A stretch of DNA of 64,000 bases. It comes from Protula sp. h YS-2021. Taxonomy: Eukaryota; Annelida; Polychaeta; Sabellida; Serpulidae. The DNA lies in NCBI GenBank assembly GCA_949752745.1, contig OX457027.1, positions 12,102,982 through 12,166,981 of the forward strand. The letters are read 5' to 3'. The notes below the pieces were generated by a model. The model was not told the origin of the DNA. It was given only the letters and a program-made list of their open reading frames with translations, and did not search any database. Below, piece after piece: positions 11,128 to 25,300 of this stretch. A program made the translations under genes and the position numbers. The first letter of the stretch is position 1; every line of letters starts with the position of its first letter.

Positions 11128-13321
11128 ATGGAGAGCCTGATTGGCGTCACTTTTAAGTTGTGTTTTTGCGCATGGCTTGTGGAGGCAGTGCTTTCCCAGT
11201 CCTGTAAGTTTGGCATTACAGTGTTTGTGGCGTGCTCAGGACAGACCCCGCACACAACGTCAGTAGACCTTATCGTGCTCCAGTTTGTATTTTACTCATT
11301 TAGTCGGTAATTTTGAAACTGAAATTACAGCATCCATGTTTTCTTTTTTTTAATTATTTCAAAAAAAAAAAACAAAAAAAAACTGGAGACAAATAAGATG
11401 TTTTTATGACGCTATTGGTTACAGCTGTAATACCCTCGCAGCATGAATTTTGTGTAGCAGACCAAGTCTCTCTGGAAGAAGCAGGATCCAGGGCACACAT
11501 CAAGTCTCAGGTTGGTACCGCAGGGCTGCCAAGGTTTTAGGGTGTCATTGCGATAAATATTACTAAAGATAGAGCCAGGTACCACCCTACCAACAGCATA
11601 TAGACGTTGAAGATTATGCGAAAGTGATGCTTGTTAAAACGTCACATTTACGTTTGAGGAAGAGTCAGTTGATGAATTGAACACCTTGTGTGAACATATA
11701 TACAGTTTCCATGACGTCGTTTCAAGTCATCTTCACGCTGTGTATCTTTCAGGCGGGGAAAAAATTAATGTTGTTTTTCCTTTTTAAACAAATTAACCGG
11801 CTGGTATTCGCCTTGTATTTTTGGGAGGCCAGCCCAAGCTGGCCTTCCTATAGTGCTACATTCCGCTTGGGGGATTTTTTTTTTGAGACGGTTCCAATTT
11901 CAGTCATAAATTTACTTTCATTCATAGTATATTTACGTTCATTGATGAGTCAACTAATAGTAACTACAGTGGGCCAATGAAATTTGAAGATTTTTGTGAT
12001 GTCATGCATCTGCTTTGAATATTGACCACCTCCCATTGAGGAACGTATTAGGGTTTGTCTCAAACATTGAATGAGTAGGACATTTTATTGCATTTCGTCT
12101 GAAAGAAGCTGAAAAACAGCGACTTAGGAATACTGGACCATGAAACAAGTCGCAACTTGTCGTCTAGATTTGCCATAGTCACAGCGATTTGTTAACCTGT
12201 GGATTGTGGCTTACTATTTTGTTATTGAGTTTTGGCCAATATTCTTTTAACTTCGATAGCTTATTGATTTTGTTTCAAAGAGTCACTGTTTTCATGAAAT
12301 ATTAAAACATTTTTTTTGAATAGATTAAAAAAATACAGAGGCATTTTTATGGGTTTCGTGGCAATGCTTTCTTTAGGTTGAGCATTGAAGTGTGACTGCA
12401 TTCGTTATTGACTTGTGTGCCAGTGCTGCCCTGCAGTGTTAGCTCGTGGTAATCGTTGCAAGCGGTTATACTGCATTTGGGTCATCAGTGACTCATTTGC
12501 TGCGCACTTCTTTTTCGCTGTTTTTGAAAGTAGACTGTTCATGTTTTGGCAACACGGCAAATGTGAACGGTTGAGTACGGAAGCACAGAGAGCATTTTAC
12601 TCAAGTTTTGTTAGGAATTAAGTTGTAAAATGAATAGAATATTTGTTTCTTTATCCAACTTAAATCTCTTATACAACTCCCTTCAAATACATGTGTATAT
12701 TGTGGCAGAACATGGCCTTCCACCGATGCTTTTAGCCTAGTTTCTCTTTACAATCAGAGACGATATTTTTGATAAAAAAATTTGAACCTGCGTTAACTAA
12801 GTTCTTTTGCAAAGTATGTTTAAATTTTTAATAAAGGGATAGGAAATTTTGAAATTAAATTTTTAATAAATTAAATTTTTAATAAAGGGCAAGGAAATGG
12901 GAGCGAAATGTTTTAAGAAAAGTTTGTACTCAGAAAAGCAAATTTCGGCACTTGTTTATAATTAAGGGTAAAATTTTTAACTTCTCTTTGTTTAACCCTG
13001 TGGCCGATTTCATTATTTCCCTCTTATTTACTTAATAATTAATTACTATTATTAATGTTGTTAGGGTTATCCGCATTATGTTCCGGACGAGGGGATACGC
13101 GCCAGCGATTGCTCTATGACGATAAAGGCTTGTGAGGGGTGTTACATGGTGTTTGAGACAGATGAGCTTATCCTCACCCAATGCAACCGGCCAGTCCCGG
13201 AGCAAGGAACGTGTATTGAAGGGTACGCCACTTGTACATCACATTTGAAACGTTTCATTTTTTAGGTAGATGATGGTTGTAATTTAGAACTGGCTCCTTT
13301 CTTATAGGAGAACACATAAAA

Positions 13322-13364
<43 letters not shown>

Positions 13365-16300
13365 AAATTCAACGAACGAATGTTGAATGAATTGAAACTG
13401 TAACAGAATACATAATCATTATTGAATGCTTGCTGTTGTTTCCCAGGTGTGACCATTTGATGTTGTTTGAGCCCGACTACCCGGAGCGTACCGCGGAGTT
13501 CATACTGCAGCGTAGCGGCGAGCACTGGACCTACACAACTGTCACGAGAAATGTTTTTCTGAAGTTTTGTAGAACCACCCAGCAAAATGCGGACATTGCG
13601 TTCAGTTTCTACATCACAGTCGTGGGTAAGCATTGGTTGATGCATTTCACAGCGTTAGTATTACAACTTTGCCATTTATCGATGCATTTCACAGCGTTAG
13701 TGTTCCAACTTTGCCATTTATCGATGCATTTCACAGCCTTAATGTTACAACTTTGCCATTTATCGATGCAGTTCACAGCGTTACTGTTGCAACTTTGCCA
13801 TTTATCGATGTATTTCAGCGCCTTATTGTTACAACTTTGCTATTTAACGATGCATTTCACGGCATCAGTGTTACAAGTTTGCCATTTATCGATACATTTC
13901 ATAGGGTAAGAGGTACAACTTTGCCATTTATCGATACATTTCATAGGGTAAGAGGTACAACTTTGCCATTTATCGATATATTTCACAGGGTTAGTCTTGT
14001 AACTTTGTCATTTACCGATACATTTCATAGCTTTAGTTTTACAACTTTGCCATTTATCGATACATTTCATAGCTTTAGTTTTACATCTTTGCCATTTATC
14101 GATATATTTCATAGCTTTAGTGTTAAACCTTTGCCATTTATCGAGGCATTTCACAGTGTAAGTGCTACAATTTTGCCATTGTGTGACAATGATTTTGTCG
14201 GCCTTCCCCATATCAATGGGTTTGACACGTGATGCGTATTAAAATGGTAAAGCATGCCAAGGCGAGTTTTAAATAGAATTTTTTTTTTTTTTTTTTTTTA
14301 ATTTTTTTTTTTAGAAAAAACTCGGACCTTGACTGGATCACCAGGGGAAGGCGGATCGATAACGAGTCCGTTTTTCCCGGAGAAGTACAACGCCCATGTA
14401 GGGCTGGATCTCTACCCTTACGTCCTCAGAAACAACGACGCAAATGGCAGAATCAACGTGACATTTACGGACTGGAACCTCATGCCGGAAAGCTACATCC
14501 AGGTCAGTGGTTTTCGAAGCCATTTCTTGCAGTTCATTGAGTGTCATATCTATTGTTACTTCTTCTGCCCGTAACTACGAAAAAGCCCTAGTCTCCGTAT
14601 TTATCTTTATCTTGTTAATGCACCATGATATGTGACCTTGACACCATGTTTTTGTCTGTTGTATGTGTGTGTTTTTTTTGTTAGGGGGTGGGGAGGGTGG
14701 CAGCAATTCTAGACCTTTGGTTGCTTCGGTTTTCGTTTCCTTCTAATTTTTCCTCTACAAGTGCTTATTCGAGCATTTTAACTGTTGAGGAAATTTCAGT
14801 GGCTGTGTGTGAATGTTGGTTATTTCGGCTTACGGTTCCCCTGCACGATGCTGACATAACGCTTTCAGTGCGATATCGTGGAATCGGCTGCCACACTGCA
14901 GGCAGGGACGTAGCGAGGTGGGGGAGGTCGGGGAGAGGGGTGGTTAGGGGCAGTGGCTGTGTGTGGATGTTGGTTAACTCGGCTTGCGATTCCCCTGCAC
15001 GATGCTGACATAACGCGGTCAGTGCGAGATCATGGAATCTAGTCTTGCCCAGGCATTCATAATTCAACGAAGAGACATAGTGCTTGCATGCACTGTGCAG
15101 GAATTATTTGTACCTGATGAGTCAGCCGTTTCATGAGTCAAGCCTTGACATAACCTTTTGAATATTTTGATCCTTAAATCCATAACTATATGCGTGACCG
15201 CTGGATATTTTATTGGATACCGGTGCGTAACGGTATGGGCTGGTATGTCAGTGAAAAGTTGACAGCATGGGCTGGTACGTCATTGAGAATTTAATGACGT
15301 GGGCTGGAGTGTCATTAAGAAGTTAATGACGTGGGCTGTTACGTCAGTGAGAAGTTAATGACGTGGGCTGTTACGTCATTGAGAAGTTAATGACGTGGGC
15401 TGGAGTGTCATTGAGAAGTTAATGACGTGGGCTGGTACGTCAGCGAGAAGTTAATGACGTGGGCTGTTACGTCATTGAGAAGTTAATGACGTTGGCTGGA
15501 GTGTCAGCGAGAAGTTAATGGCGTGGACTGGAGTGTCAGCGAGGAGTTAATGGCGTGGGCTGGAGTGTCATTGAGAAGTTAATGACGTGGGCTGGAGTGT
15601 CATTGAGAAGTTAATGACGTGGGCTGGAGTGTCATTGAGAAGTTAATGACGTGGGCTGGAGTGTCATTGAGAAGTTAATGACGTGGGCTGATATGTCTCT
15701 TCTGTTCCAGATTTCGTTCGATGCAGCAAAGTCGCATTCAATTTCGAGAAACGGTGGGGAGCAAAGACCGTTCATTATTTCTACTGCAAATAGGTGTGCA
15801 CTTAGATTTGAAAATAGACAGAGCACGTTAGAAAATATTCCTTATTCGATTTTTCACTGTATTAATTTATGCATGTTTCATTTTGATGTGTCTATTTTAT
15901 TATTTCTTTATTTAACACACCAGGTTGTATGTAGATTTTTACACGGGCAAGGAAGACCCTAATTACATCCCGGGCCTCCCTTACCCAGGCTTCCGACTCG
16001 AGTATCACTTCCTGGATGAAGGTACTCAGCCCGCAGTACCAGATCATTGTAAGTACAGTTAGTCAAGTGTGCGTGTCAGTGCTACATAGTTCAAAAATTT
16101 TCAAAAATTACATTCTGTAGATCTAAGCATTTTTACCACTTGTTTAGTCATGGAAATTTTCGCCATGATCAGCATGTTTAGCCGAAATTTGCTTTCATAT
16201 TTTTTTTTTGCGAATAACTACAAAAAATTTCTGCTTATCTTTTCATATGTTATCTCCCAGAATTTAAGCAAATTGTTACATTTTCTATTTTTGCGGAATG

Positions 16301-19300
16301 GGCACGTATAGAAGCATTGGCGTTAATTCACCGGTTGTTTCAAACATGTACCAAAACCTTTCCTGGCATTATCCTCCACCACGGTGTGACTTTGTGGACT
16401 TTTGGTCATAGGAGGGCGTAAAGAGCAACATGAACACTTCATTCTTGGTGAAGTCGAGGCTGCTTTGTAGAAATGGCTTAACAATGATTTTATAGAAATG
16501 AATTGCAATTCATTGTTTCTTTTGATATTTGGATTTTTAAGGATCTTGTTGTGTATTATGAAAAATATAAATTACTGATTATCTCAAAGACGTGAAGTTG
16601 TTGAACTGGTTTTAATTTCAGCGTGCGGTAGGTACTTCAAGAATACTTGGGGCGGCCATTTTGAATACAAAATGTCAAGGTCGTTATGCAGTGCTGGTGA
16701 CGTTGTGGATTGTGTCTGGGTCTTCAGCAAGCAAAACAACCAACAAAGCTTTCCTGAGGTAAAACGAGTTTTATGTTCAAGAGCATTTGTGTGAGAGAGA
16801 ATGGAGAATGTGTTAAGCTGGGGAGGGAGAATCTCCCAAACTCATAAGGGAGTCTCTGTTACGTTCAGGAAGTAGGATCTGTTAACTTCATTAAGAAGAA
16901 TATGTTATCTTTAGGAAGTAGAATCTGTTAACTTGATTAAGTAGAATATGTTACGTTCAGGAAGTAGGATCTGTCAATTTCATGAAATAGAATCTGTAAA
17001 TTTAAGAAACTAGAATCTGTTAAGTTAGGGTAGTCGAATCTTTAAGGTCAGGAAGTGGAATCTGTTAAGTTTAAGGGGGAGAGGTTGATAAGATGTTATT
17101 TATTAAGTGGCATATTGTGGAGAGGTGGATAATGTTCCCCGCTTATTATTGTAAGGGGGGAGAATCTGTTACACTAGTGGGAGCGTTTGTTGAAGAGGGA
17201 CAATCTGTTACACTATAGTGGGGAAGTTTGTTGAAGAGGGAGAATCTGTTACGCTGTAGCGGGGGAGTTTGTTGGCGAGGGAGAATCTGTTACACTGTAG
17301 TGGGGGAGTTTGTTGAAAAGGGAGAATATGTTACCCACTGTGGAAAAATTGAGCGGCCGATCTTTACCAGTTAAGCGTAAAGATAACTTTTGCTGGCTGG
17401 CTTGGTTTCGACGTCAACTCAGAATGCTAGAGAGTCTTGAATTCTTGTTGTTTTTAATTTTGTGCTTCGCCTTGAGTGCGTGTTGTTTTTTTTTTCTCTC
17501 ATTTGCTTTAGGTTGAGTTAGTCTTTACAAGTTTGCAATTGGACGACACAGATTTCATGGAAATTCGCAGCGGAACGATATCGACGGGCAGGCTGGTGGC
17601 CAGCACAAATTCGGCCGGTAAGTGACGTCATAGAGAGGGTGGCACTACACACAATACCGATTAATCGACGAAGTTTGTATATGGACAAATTGTTGTGGTT
17701 GTGTAATTGATATACAAAGAGATCCTCTGGGCCCCCGGGGGAGAAATCCAAGAGGCAGGGGGTTGGGGAATGGCGAGGGAAAAGTGGGGGACCAAGATAT
17801 CGCGAGATACATATATATAACAAGGAAAAGTTTCCAGTCCTGCGCATCACAGAAGTTTTATGGTCATTATTCTGCGTTAGTTTGTTCCGGAATAAATGTG
17901 TAGAAAGTGTCTTATTTACATATCTTCCTAGTGTCGTTGACAGCAAAAAATCAACGATTAGCCAATAAAAGTGTTTAGCGGGTTTGTGTTTGGGGGTACA
18001 CTGTTGTTGGTATGCACTGGCCGCTCTAGTTACATTTTATACCACTGACAGCTGTTTCTTATGGCTTCGTTACAGCCACGATTGCCGTGGACAGCGTCTA
18101 CCGCGACAGCGACGGCTTCTACGTCCATCTCACCTCCCGCTGTCAGGCGCACAAACACGTCGAGGCCACGTTCATATCTGTCGTCCTTGAGCAACGCCAG
18201 TGGGAGTGTGATGACGTCACAGCAGGTTGTTGTTTCCTTTTATGTCACTGATGCCTGCGGACTTTGACTTTTAAATAAGGCTTTGTTAGTCCCCCGCCGG
18301 GGGACTATAGTTTTCGGGTTTGTCTGTCTGTCGACACCTTTTTTGTTAACACATTCAAGCCTACAGTTTTCCACCGATTGTTAAGATATTGTATATATGG
18401 GTAGTACTGGAACAGACAAGGATCGGTATTGTAAATGAGCCCTGTCGGCCCAAGGACATTGGCCCAGCTGAACTTCACAAATTTTCCCAATCCTTACTCA
18501 GTTGAATGAGTTTGTTAACACACTAAAGCCTACAATTCTAGATCGATTGTTGAAATCTTTTAGATATAGAAAGTATTTGAACCAACAAAGGTCGGTATTG
18601 CAAATGAGCCCTGTTGGCCCAAGGACATTGGCCCAGCTGAACTTCACAAATTCTCCCAATCCTTACTCAGTCGAATGAGTTTGTTAACACACTCAAGCCT
18701 ACATTTCCGGTTCGATTGTTGAAATCTTTTAGATATAGGAAGTATTGGAACCAAGAAAGGTCGGCATTGTAAATGAGCCCTGTCGGCCCAAGGACATTGG
18801 CCCAGCTGAACGTCACAAATTTTCCCAAACCTTACTCAGTTGAATGAGTTTGTTAACACACTCAAGCCTACAATTCTAGATCGATTGTTGAAATGTTTTA
18901 GATATAGGAAGTATTAGAACCAAGAAAGGTCGGTATTGTAAATGAGCCCTGTTGGCCCAAGGACATTGGCCCAGCTGAACTTCACAAACTTTCACAACCC
19001 TTACATGCTGGAATGAGTTTGTTAACACACTAAAGCCTACAATTCTAGATCGATTGTTGAAATCTTTTAGATATAGGAAGTATTGGAACCAAGAAAGGTC
19101 GGTATTGTAAATGAGCCCTGTCGGCCCAAGGACATTGGCCCAGCAGAACTTCAGAAATTTTCACAGCCCTTACATACTGGAATGAGTTTGCTAACACTCA
19201 AGCCTACATTTTTGGAAACAATTGGCAAAATGTTATACACATAGGTAGTATGGGTTGTAACTGAACTTCAAAAATTTTCCCAATCCTTACTCAGTCGAAT

Positions 19301-22300
19301 GAGTTTGTTAACACACTCAAGCCTACATTTCTGGTTCGATTGTTGAAATCTTTTAGATATAGGAAGTATTGGAACCAAGAAAGGTCGGTATTGTAAATGA
19401 GCCCTGTCGGCCCAAGGACATTGGCCCAGCAGAACTTCAGAAATTTTCACAGCCCTTACATACTGGAATGAGTTTGCTAACACTCAAGCCTACATTTTTG
19501 GAAACAATTGGCAAAATGTTATACACATAGGTAGTATGGGTTGTAACTGAACTTCAAAAATTTTCCCAATCCTTACTCAGTCGAATGAGTTTGTTAACAC
19601 ACTCAAGCCTACATTTCTGGTTCGATTGTTGAAATCTTTTAGATATAGGAAGTATTGGAACCAAGAAAGGTCGGTATTGTAAATGAGCCCTGTCGGCCCA
19701 AGGACATTGGCCCAGCTGAACTTCAGAAATTTTCACAACCATTACATGCTGGAATGAGTTTGTTAACACACTAAAGCCTATAATTCTAGATCGATTGTTG
19801 AAATCTTTTAGATATAGAAAGTATTGGAACCAAGAAAGGTCGGTATTGCAAATGAGCCCTGTTGGCCCAAGGACATTGGCCCAGCTGAACTTCACAAATT
19901 CTCCCAATCCTTACTCAGTTGAATGAGTTTGTTAACACACTAAAGCCTACAATTCTAGATCGATTGTTGAAATCTTTTAGATATAGGAAGTATTGGAACC
20001 AACAAAAGTCGGTATTGTAAATAAGCCCTGTCGGCCCAAGGACATTGGCCCAGCTGAATTTCAGAAATTTTCACAATCCTTACATGCTGGAATGAGTTTG
20101 TTAACACACTAAAGCCTACAATTCTAGATCGATTGTTGAAATCTTTTAGATATAGAAAGTATTTGAACCAACAAAGGTCGGTATTGCAAATGAGCCCTGT
20201 TGGCCCAAGGACATTGGCCCAGCTGAACTTCACAAATTCTCCCAATCCTTACTCAGTTGAATGAGTTTGTTAACACACTAAAGCCTACAATTCTAGATCG
20301 ATTGTTGAAATCTTTTAGATATAGAAAGTATTTGAACCAAGAAAGGTCGGTATTGCAAATGAGCCCTGTTGGCCCAAGGACATTGACCCAGCTGAACTTC
20401 ACAAATTTTCACAACCCTTACATGCTGGAATGAGTTTGCTAACACACTAAAGCCTACAATTCTAGATCGATTGTTGAAATCTTTTAGATATAGGAGGTAT
20501 TGGAACCAAGAAAGGTCGGTATTGTAAATGAGCCCTGTCGGCCCAAGGACATTGGCCCAGCTGAACTTCACAAATTCTCCCAACCCTTACTCAGTTGAAT
20601 GAATTTGTTAACACACTAAAGCCTACAATTCTAGATCGATTGTTGAAATCTTTTAGATATAGGAAGTATTGGAACCAAGAAAGGTCGGTATTGTAAATGA
20701 GCCCTGTCGGCCCAAGGACATTGGCCCAGCTGAACTTCACAAATTTTCACAACCCTTACATGCTGGAATGAGTTTGTTAACACACTAAAGCCTACAATTC
20801 TAGATCGATTGTTGAAATCTTTTAGATATAGGAAGTATTGGAACCAACAAAGGTCGGTATTGTAAATGAGCCCTGTCGGCCCAAGGACATTGGCCCAGCT
20901 GAACTTCAGAAATTTTCACAACCCTTACATACTGGAATGAGTTTGCTAACACTCAAGCCTACATTTTTGGAAACAATTGGCAAAATGTTATACACATAGG
21001 TAGTATGGGTTGTAACTGAACTTCAAAAATTTTCCCAATCCTTACTCAGTCGAATGAGTTTGTTAACACACTCAAGCCTACATTTCTGGTTCGATCGTTG
21101 AAATCTTTTAGATATAGGAAGTATTGGAACCAAGAAAGGTCGGTATTGTAAATGAGCCCTGTCGGCCCAAGGACATTGGCCCAGCTGAACTTCACAAATT
21201 TTCCCAATCCTTACTCAGTTGAATGAGTTTGTTAACACACTCAAGCCTACAATTCTAGATCGATTGTTGAAATCTTTTAGATATAGGAAGTATTAGAACC
21301 AAGAAAGGTCGGTATTGTAAATGAGCCCTGTTGGCCCAAGGACATTGGCCCAGCTGAACTTCAGAAATTTTCACAAATTGGTGGTTACATGCTGGAATGA
21401 GTTTGTTAACACACTAAAGCCTATAATTCTAGATCGATTGTTGAAATCTTTTAGATATAGAAAGTATTTGAACCAACAAAGGTCGGTATTGCAAATGAGC
21501 CCTGTTGGCCCAAGGACATTGGCCCAGCTGAACTTCACAAATTCTCCCAATCCTTACTCAGTTGAATGAGTTTGTTAACACACTAAAGCCTACAATTCTA
21601 GATCGATTGTTGAAATCTTTTAGATATAGGAAGTATTGGAACCAACAAAAGTCGGTATTGTAAATAAGCCCTGTCGGCCCAAGGACATTGGCCCAGCTGA
21701 ACTTCAGAAATTTTCACAACCCTTACATACTGGAATGAGTTTGCTAACACTCAAGCCTACATTTTTGGAAACAATTGGCAAAATGTTATACACTTGGGTA
21801 GTATGGGTGGTAACTGAACTTCAAAAATTTTCCCAATCCTTACTCAGTCGAATGAGTTTGTTAACACACTAAAGCCTACAATTCTAGATCGATTGTTGAA
21901 ATCTTTTAGATATAGGAAGTATTAGAACCAAGAAAGGTCGGTATTGTAAATGAGCCCTGTTGGCCCAAGGACATTGGCCCAGCTGAACTTCAGAAATTTT
22001 CACAAATTGGTGGTTACATGCTGGAATGAGTTTGTTAACACACTAAAGCCTATAATTCTAGATCGATTGTTGAAATCTTTTAGATATAGAAAGTATTTGA
22101 ACCAACAAAGGTCGGTATTGCAAATGAGCCCTGTTGGCCCAAGGACATTGGCCCAGCTGAACTTCACAAATTCTCCCAATCCTTACTCAGTTGAATGAGT
22201 TTGTTAACACACTAAAGCCTACAATTCTAGATCGATTGTTGAAATCTTTTAGATATAGGAAGTATTGGAACCAACAAAAGTCGGTATTGTAAATAAGCCC

Positions 22301-25300
22301 TGTCGGCCCAAGGACATTGGCCCAGCTGAATTTCAGAAATTTTCACAATCCTTACATGCTGGAATGAGTTTGTTAACACACTAAAGCCTACAATTCTAGA
22401 TCGATTGTTGAAATCTTTTAGATAAAGAAAGTATTTGAACCAACAAAGGTCGGTATTGCAAATGAGGCCTGTTGGCCCAAGGACATTGACCCAGCTGAAC
22501 TTCACAAATTCTCCCAATCCTTACTCAGTTGAATGAGTTTGTTAACACACTAAAGCCTACAATTCTAGATCGATTGTTGAAATCTTTTAGATATAGGAAG
22601 TATTGGAACCAACAAAGGTCGGTATTGTAAATGAGCCCTGTCGGCCCAAGGACATTGGCCCAGCTGAACTTCAGAAATTTTCACAACCCTTACATACTGG
22701 AATGAGTTTGCTAACACTCAAGCCTACATTTTTGGAAACAATTGGCAAAATGTTATACACATAGGTAGTATGGGTGGTAACTGAACTTCAAAAATTTTCC
22801 CAATCCTTACTCAGTCGAATGAGTTTGTTAACACACTCAAGCCTACATTTCTGGTTCGATTGTTGAAATCTTTTAAATATAGGAAGTATTGGAACCAACA
22901 AAGGTCGGTATTGTAGAAGAGCCCTGTCGGCCCAAGGCGTTGGCCCAGCTGAACTTCACAAATTTTCCCAATCCTTACTCAGTTGAATGAGTTTGTTAAC
23001 ACACTAAAGCCTACAATTCTAGATCGATTGTTGAAATCTTTTAGATATAGGAAGTATTGGAACCAACAAAAGTCGGTATTGTAAATGAGCCCTGTCGGCC
23101 CAAGGACTTGGCCCAGCTGAATTTCAGAAATTTTCACAACCCTTACATGCTGGAAATGAGTTTGTTAACATACTCAAGCCTACATTTCTGGTTCGATTGT
23201 TGAAATCTTTTAGATATATGAAGTATTAGAACCAACAAAGGTCCGTATTGTAAATGAGCCCTGTCGGCCCAAGGACATTGGCCCAGCTGAACTTCACAAA
23301 TTTTCCCAATCCTACTCAGTTGAATGAGTTTGTTAATACACTAAAGCCTACAATTCTAGATCGATTGTTGAAATCTTTTAGATATAGGAAGTATTAGAAC
23401 CAACAAAGGTCGGTATTGTAAATGAGCCCTGTCGGCCCAAGGACATTGGCCCAGCTGAACTTCAGAAATTTTCACAACCCTTACATACTGGAATGAGTTT
23501 GCTAACACACTCAAGCCTACATTTTTGGAAACAATTGGCAAAATGTTATACACATAGGTAGTATGGGTGGTAACAAGAATTGGTATTGTAAATGAGCCAT
23601 GTTGGCCCAAGGATATTGGCCCGGCTGAAATATTAAAATTTACGAATATGATACGAAGGGTTGTAGTCCAACCTAACAAAATCAAATACTGGGATTGTAC
23701 GGCGGGGGACATAGTCAGTTTCACTGACCTACTTGTCTTGTCCAGGATTCTGGTGCGAGAACAGGCGCCGGTGTATTCACGAGTCGCTCGTCTGTGATGG
23801 CGTGGATCATTGCGGAAATGGCCGAGACGAAGCCGAGTGTCAGGGTAGGCACAAATGTCGTGATTATAAATCAATAAAAACGCAGTAAAGTCTTAAGTAA
23901 AATAACGTTGTGTTTGTAGCATTTGGCTGTTCATTTTTTTGTGTGTTAGCAGTGAGATTGAAGGGTTGGGGAGGGAGGGAGGAGCGAAGGTGTTGAAAGT
24001 GTTTAATTCTTCATTGGTTGGTATTGGCGTGGTTGGGGGACGGCTGATAAAGTGTTCCAATTCAATCACTGTCATTGGCTGATAATGTGGTGGTTTTCGA
24101 CACCAGATCCCGTGTCCTGCTCTCGTGAAGTCTCGTGCAGGACGGGAGGGGAGTGGTACTGCGTCAGCGAGCAGTGTGATGGCGTCAAGCAGTGTGCCGA
24201 CGCCACGGACGAGACCAACTGCGGTCCATGTAAGCATCCACTACTGTTCATTCTTCTGGCTCAATAAAAATGAAAAGAGTCCCTCGGTGCTTTGGTATAG
24301 CCTGGCGGGCTAACTCTTTGGTCTTGAATGTATTATCGTCATTAAGTTACCTTTTCCCGAGATAGTGATAAATGTGAAACATGAAATGGGTTAGTCACAT
24401 AAACTTTTTATTTACATACGTTATTAAATTCCGGTGAAGTTCTTTCGCCTTAGAAACACGCCCGATGTACGCCGGTTAAAGGCTTTCGAACAGAAATGCT
24501 AGATTTAATTAATCGGTTTCGACTGTAGTTCCTTCTATTTTTTTCTTTTATGTGTCAGCGCACAACAACCAATCAGGGGAGTCCAACAGCAACCTGCTGA
24601 CGATCATCCCGGCCATCGTCGTGCCCATCGTCCTCGGACTCTGCATTTGCGCCGTTCTCGTGTTCTTCATGCACAAGCGCCGGAAGCGCCACCTGGCGAG
24701 GCGCAGGGAGGCGTACGCCCAGCAGCGCGCCGTGCAGCGATCGAGCTTTGTTGCCACACCTCCGCCCTCCACCAATCCCGGCCCGTTTGCTATCGGTGAA
24801 CTGATTTCGTTACTTTGTATAGAAATACTCTATTTTGAAAAAAAAATATATATATATAGCAAGCAAAAAATAATTCAGATATTTGTTTTCTTGCTATTTT
24901 CGAAATGGGGCAGAACAAAAGACTAACGACATATACATATTTATATATTTGTTTATTTGCTTGACAATCTTGTTCGAAGTAATAGGATGTTTAGTATGGA
25001 GATGGAGTTTTCTGCATTAATATTATAACGATTCTTTGTGCTGTTCATTCAGGTGGTTTTATGGCGTATCCAGAGGCACCGCCCTCTTATGAAGCATCTC
25101 AGCAACATGTAAACATGGCGTACATGCGCAGTAACTCCGAGGAAATGCTAGGCAAACCCCCGCCCTACCACCACCCAGAAGCGCGCCGCACCCCGCCCAG
25201 ATCGTCTGCTTCTTCTAGTCAGTCCAATCAAAACACACCCCTAGCCAACCAGTCAAGTGCTAGCTCGCCCTCGGCGCACGATATGCCCAACGCTGACCTG

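Noticed and set aside
13262..14232. Long ORFs (127-199 codons) on both strands through 13.3-14.2 kb
   Set aside because: They run through a 42-bp minisatellite and an AAT microsatellite; unit length divisible by three keeps frames open. Only the exon 13447-13625 inside is real.
18305..23660. Array considered as CRISPR
   Set aside because: Units are contiguous ~170-bp direct repeats without unique spacers, in a eukaryotic intron.
18305..23874. Series of ~96-172-codon - strand ORFs with the phrase LGPTGLI or CPWADRAHLQYR
   Set aside because: They are the same translation of each 170-bp monomer. They have no independent coding evidence and overlap an intron of the + strand receptor.
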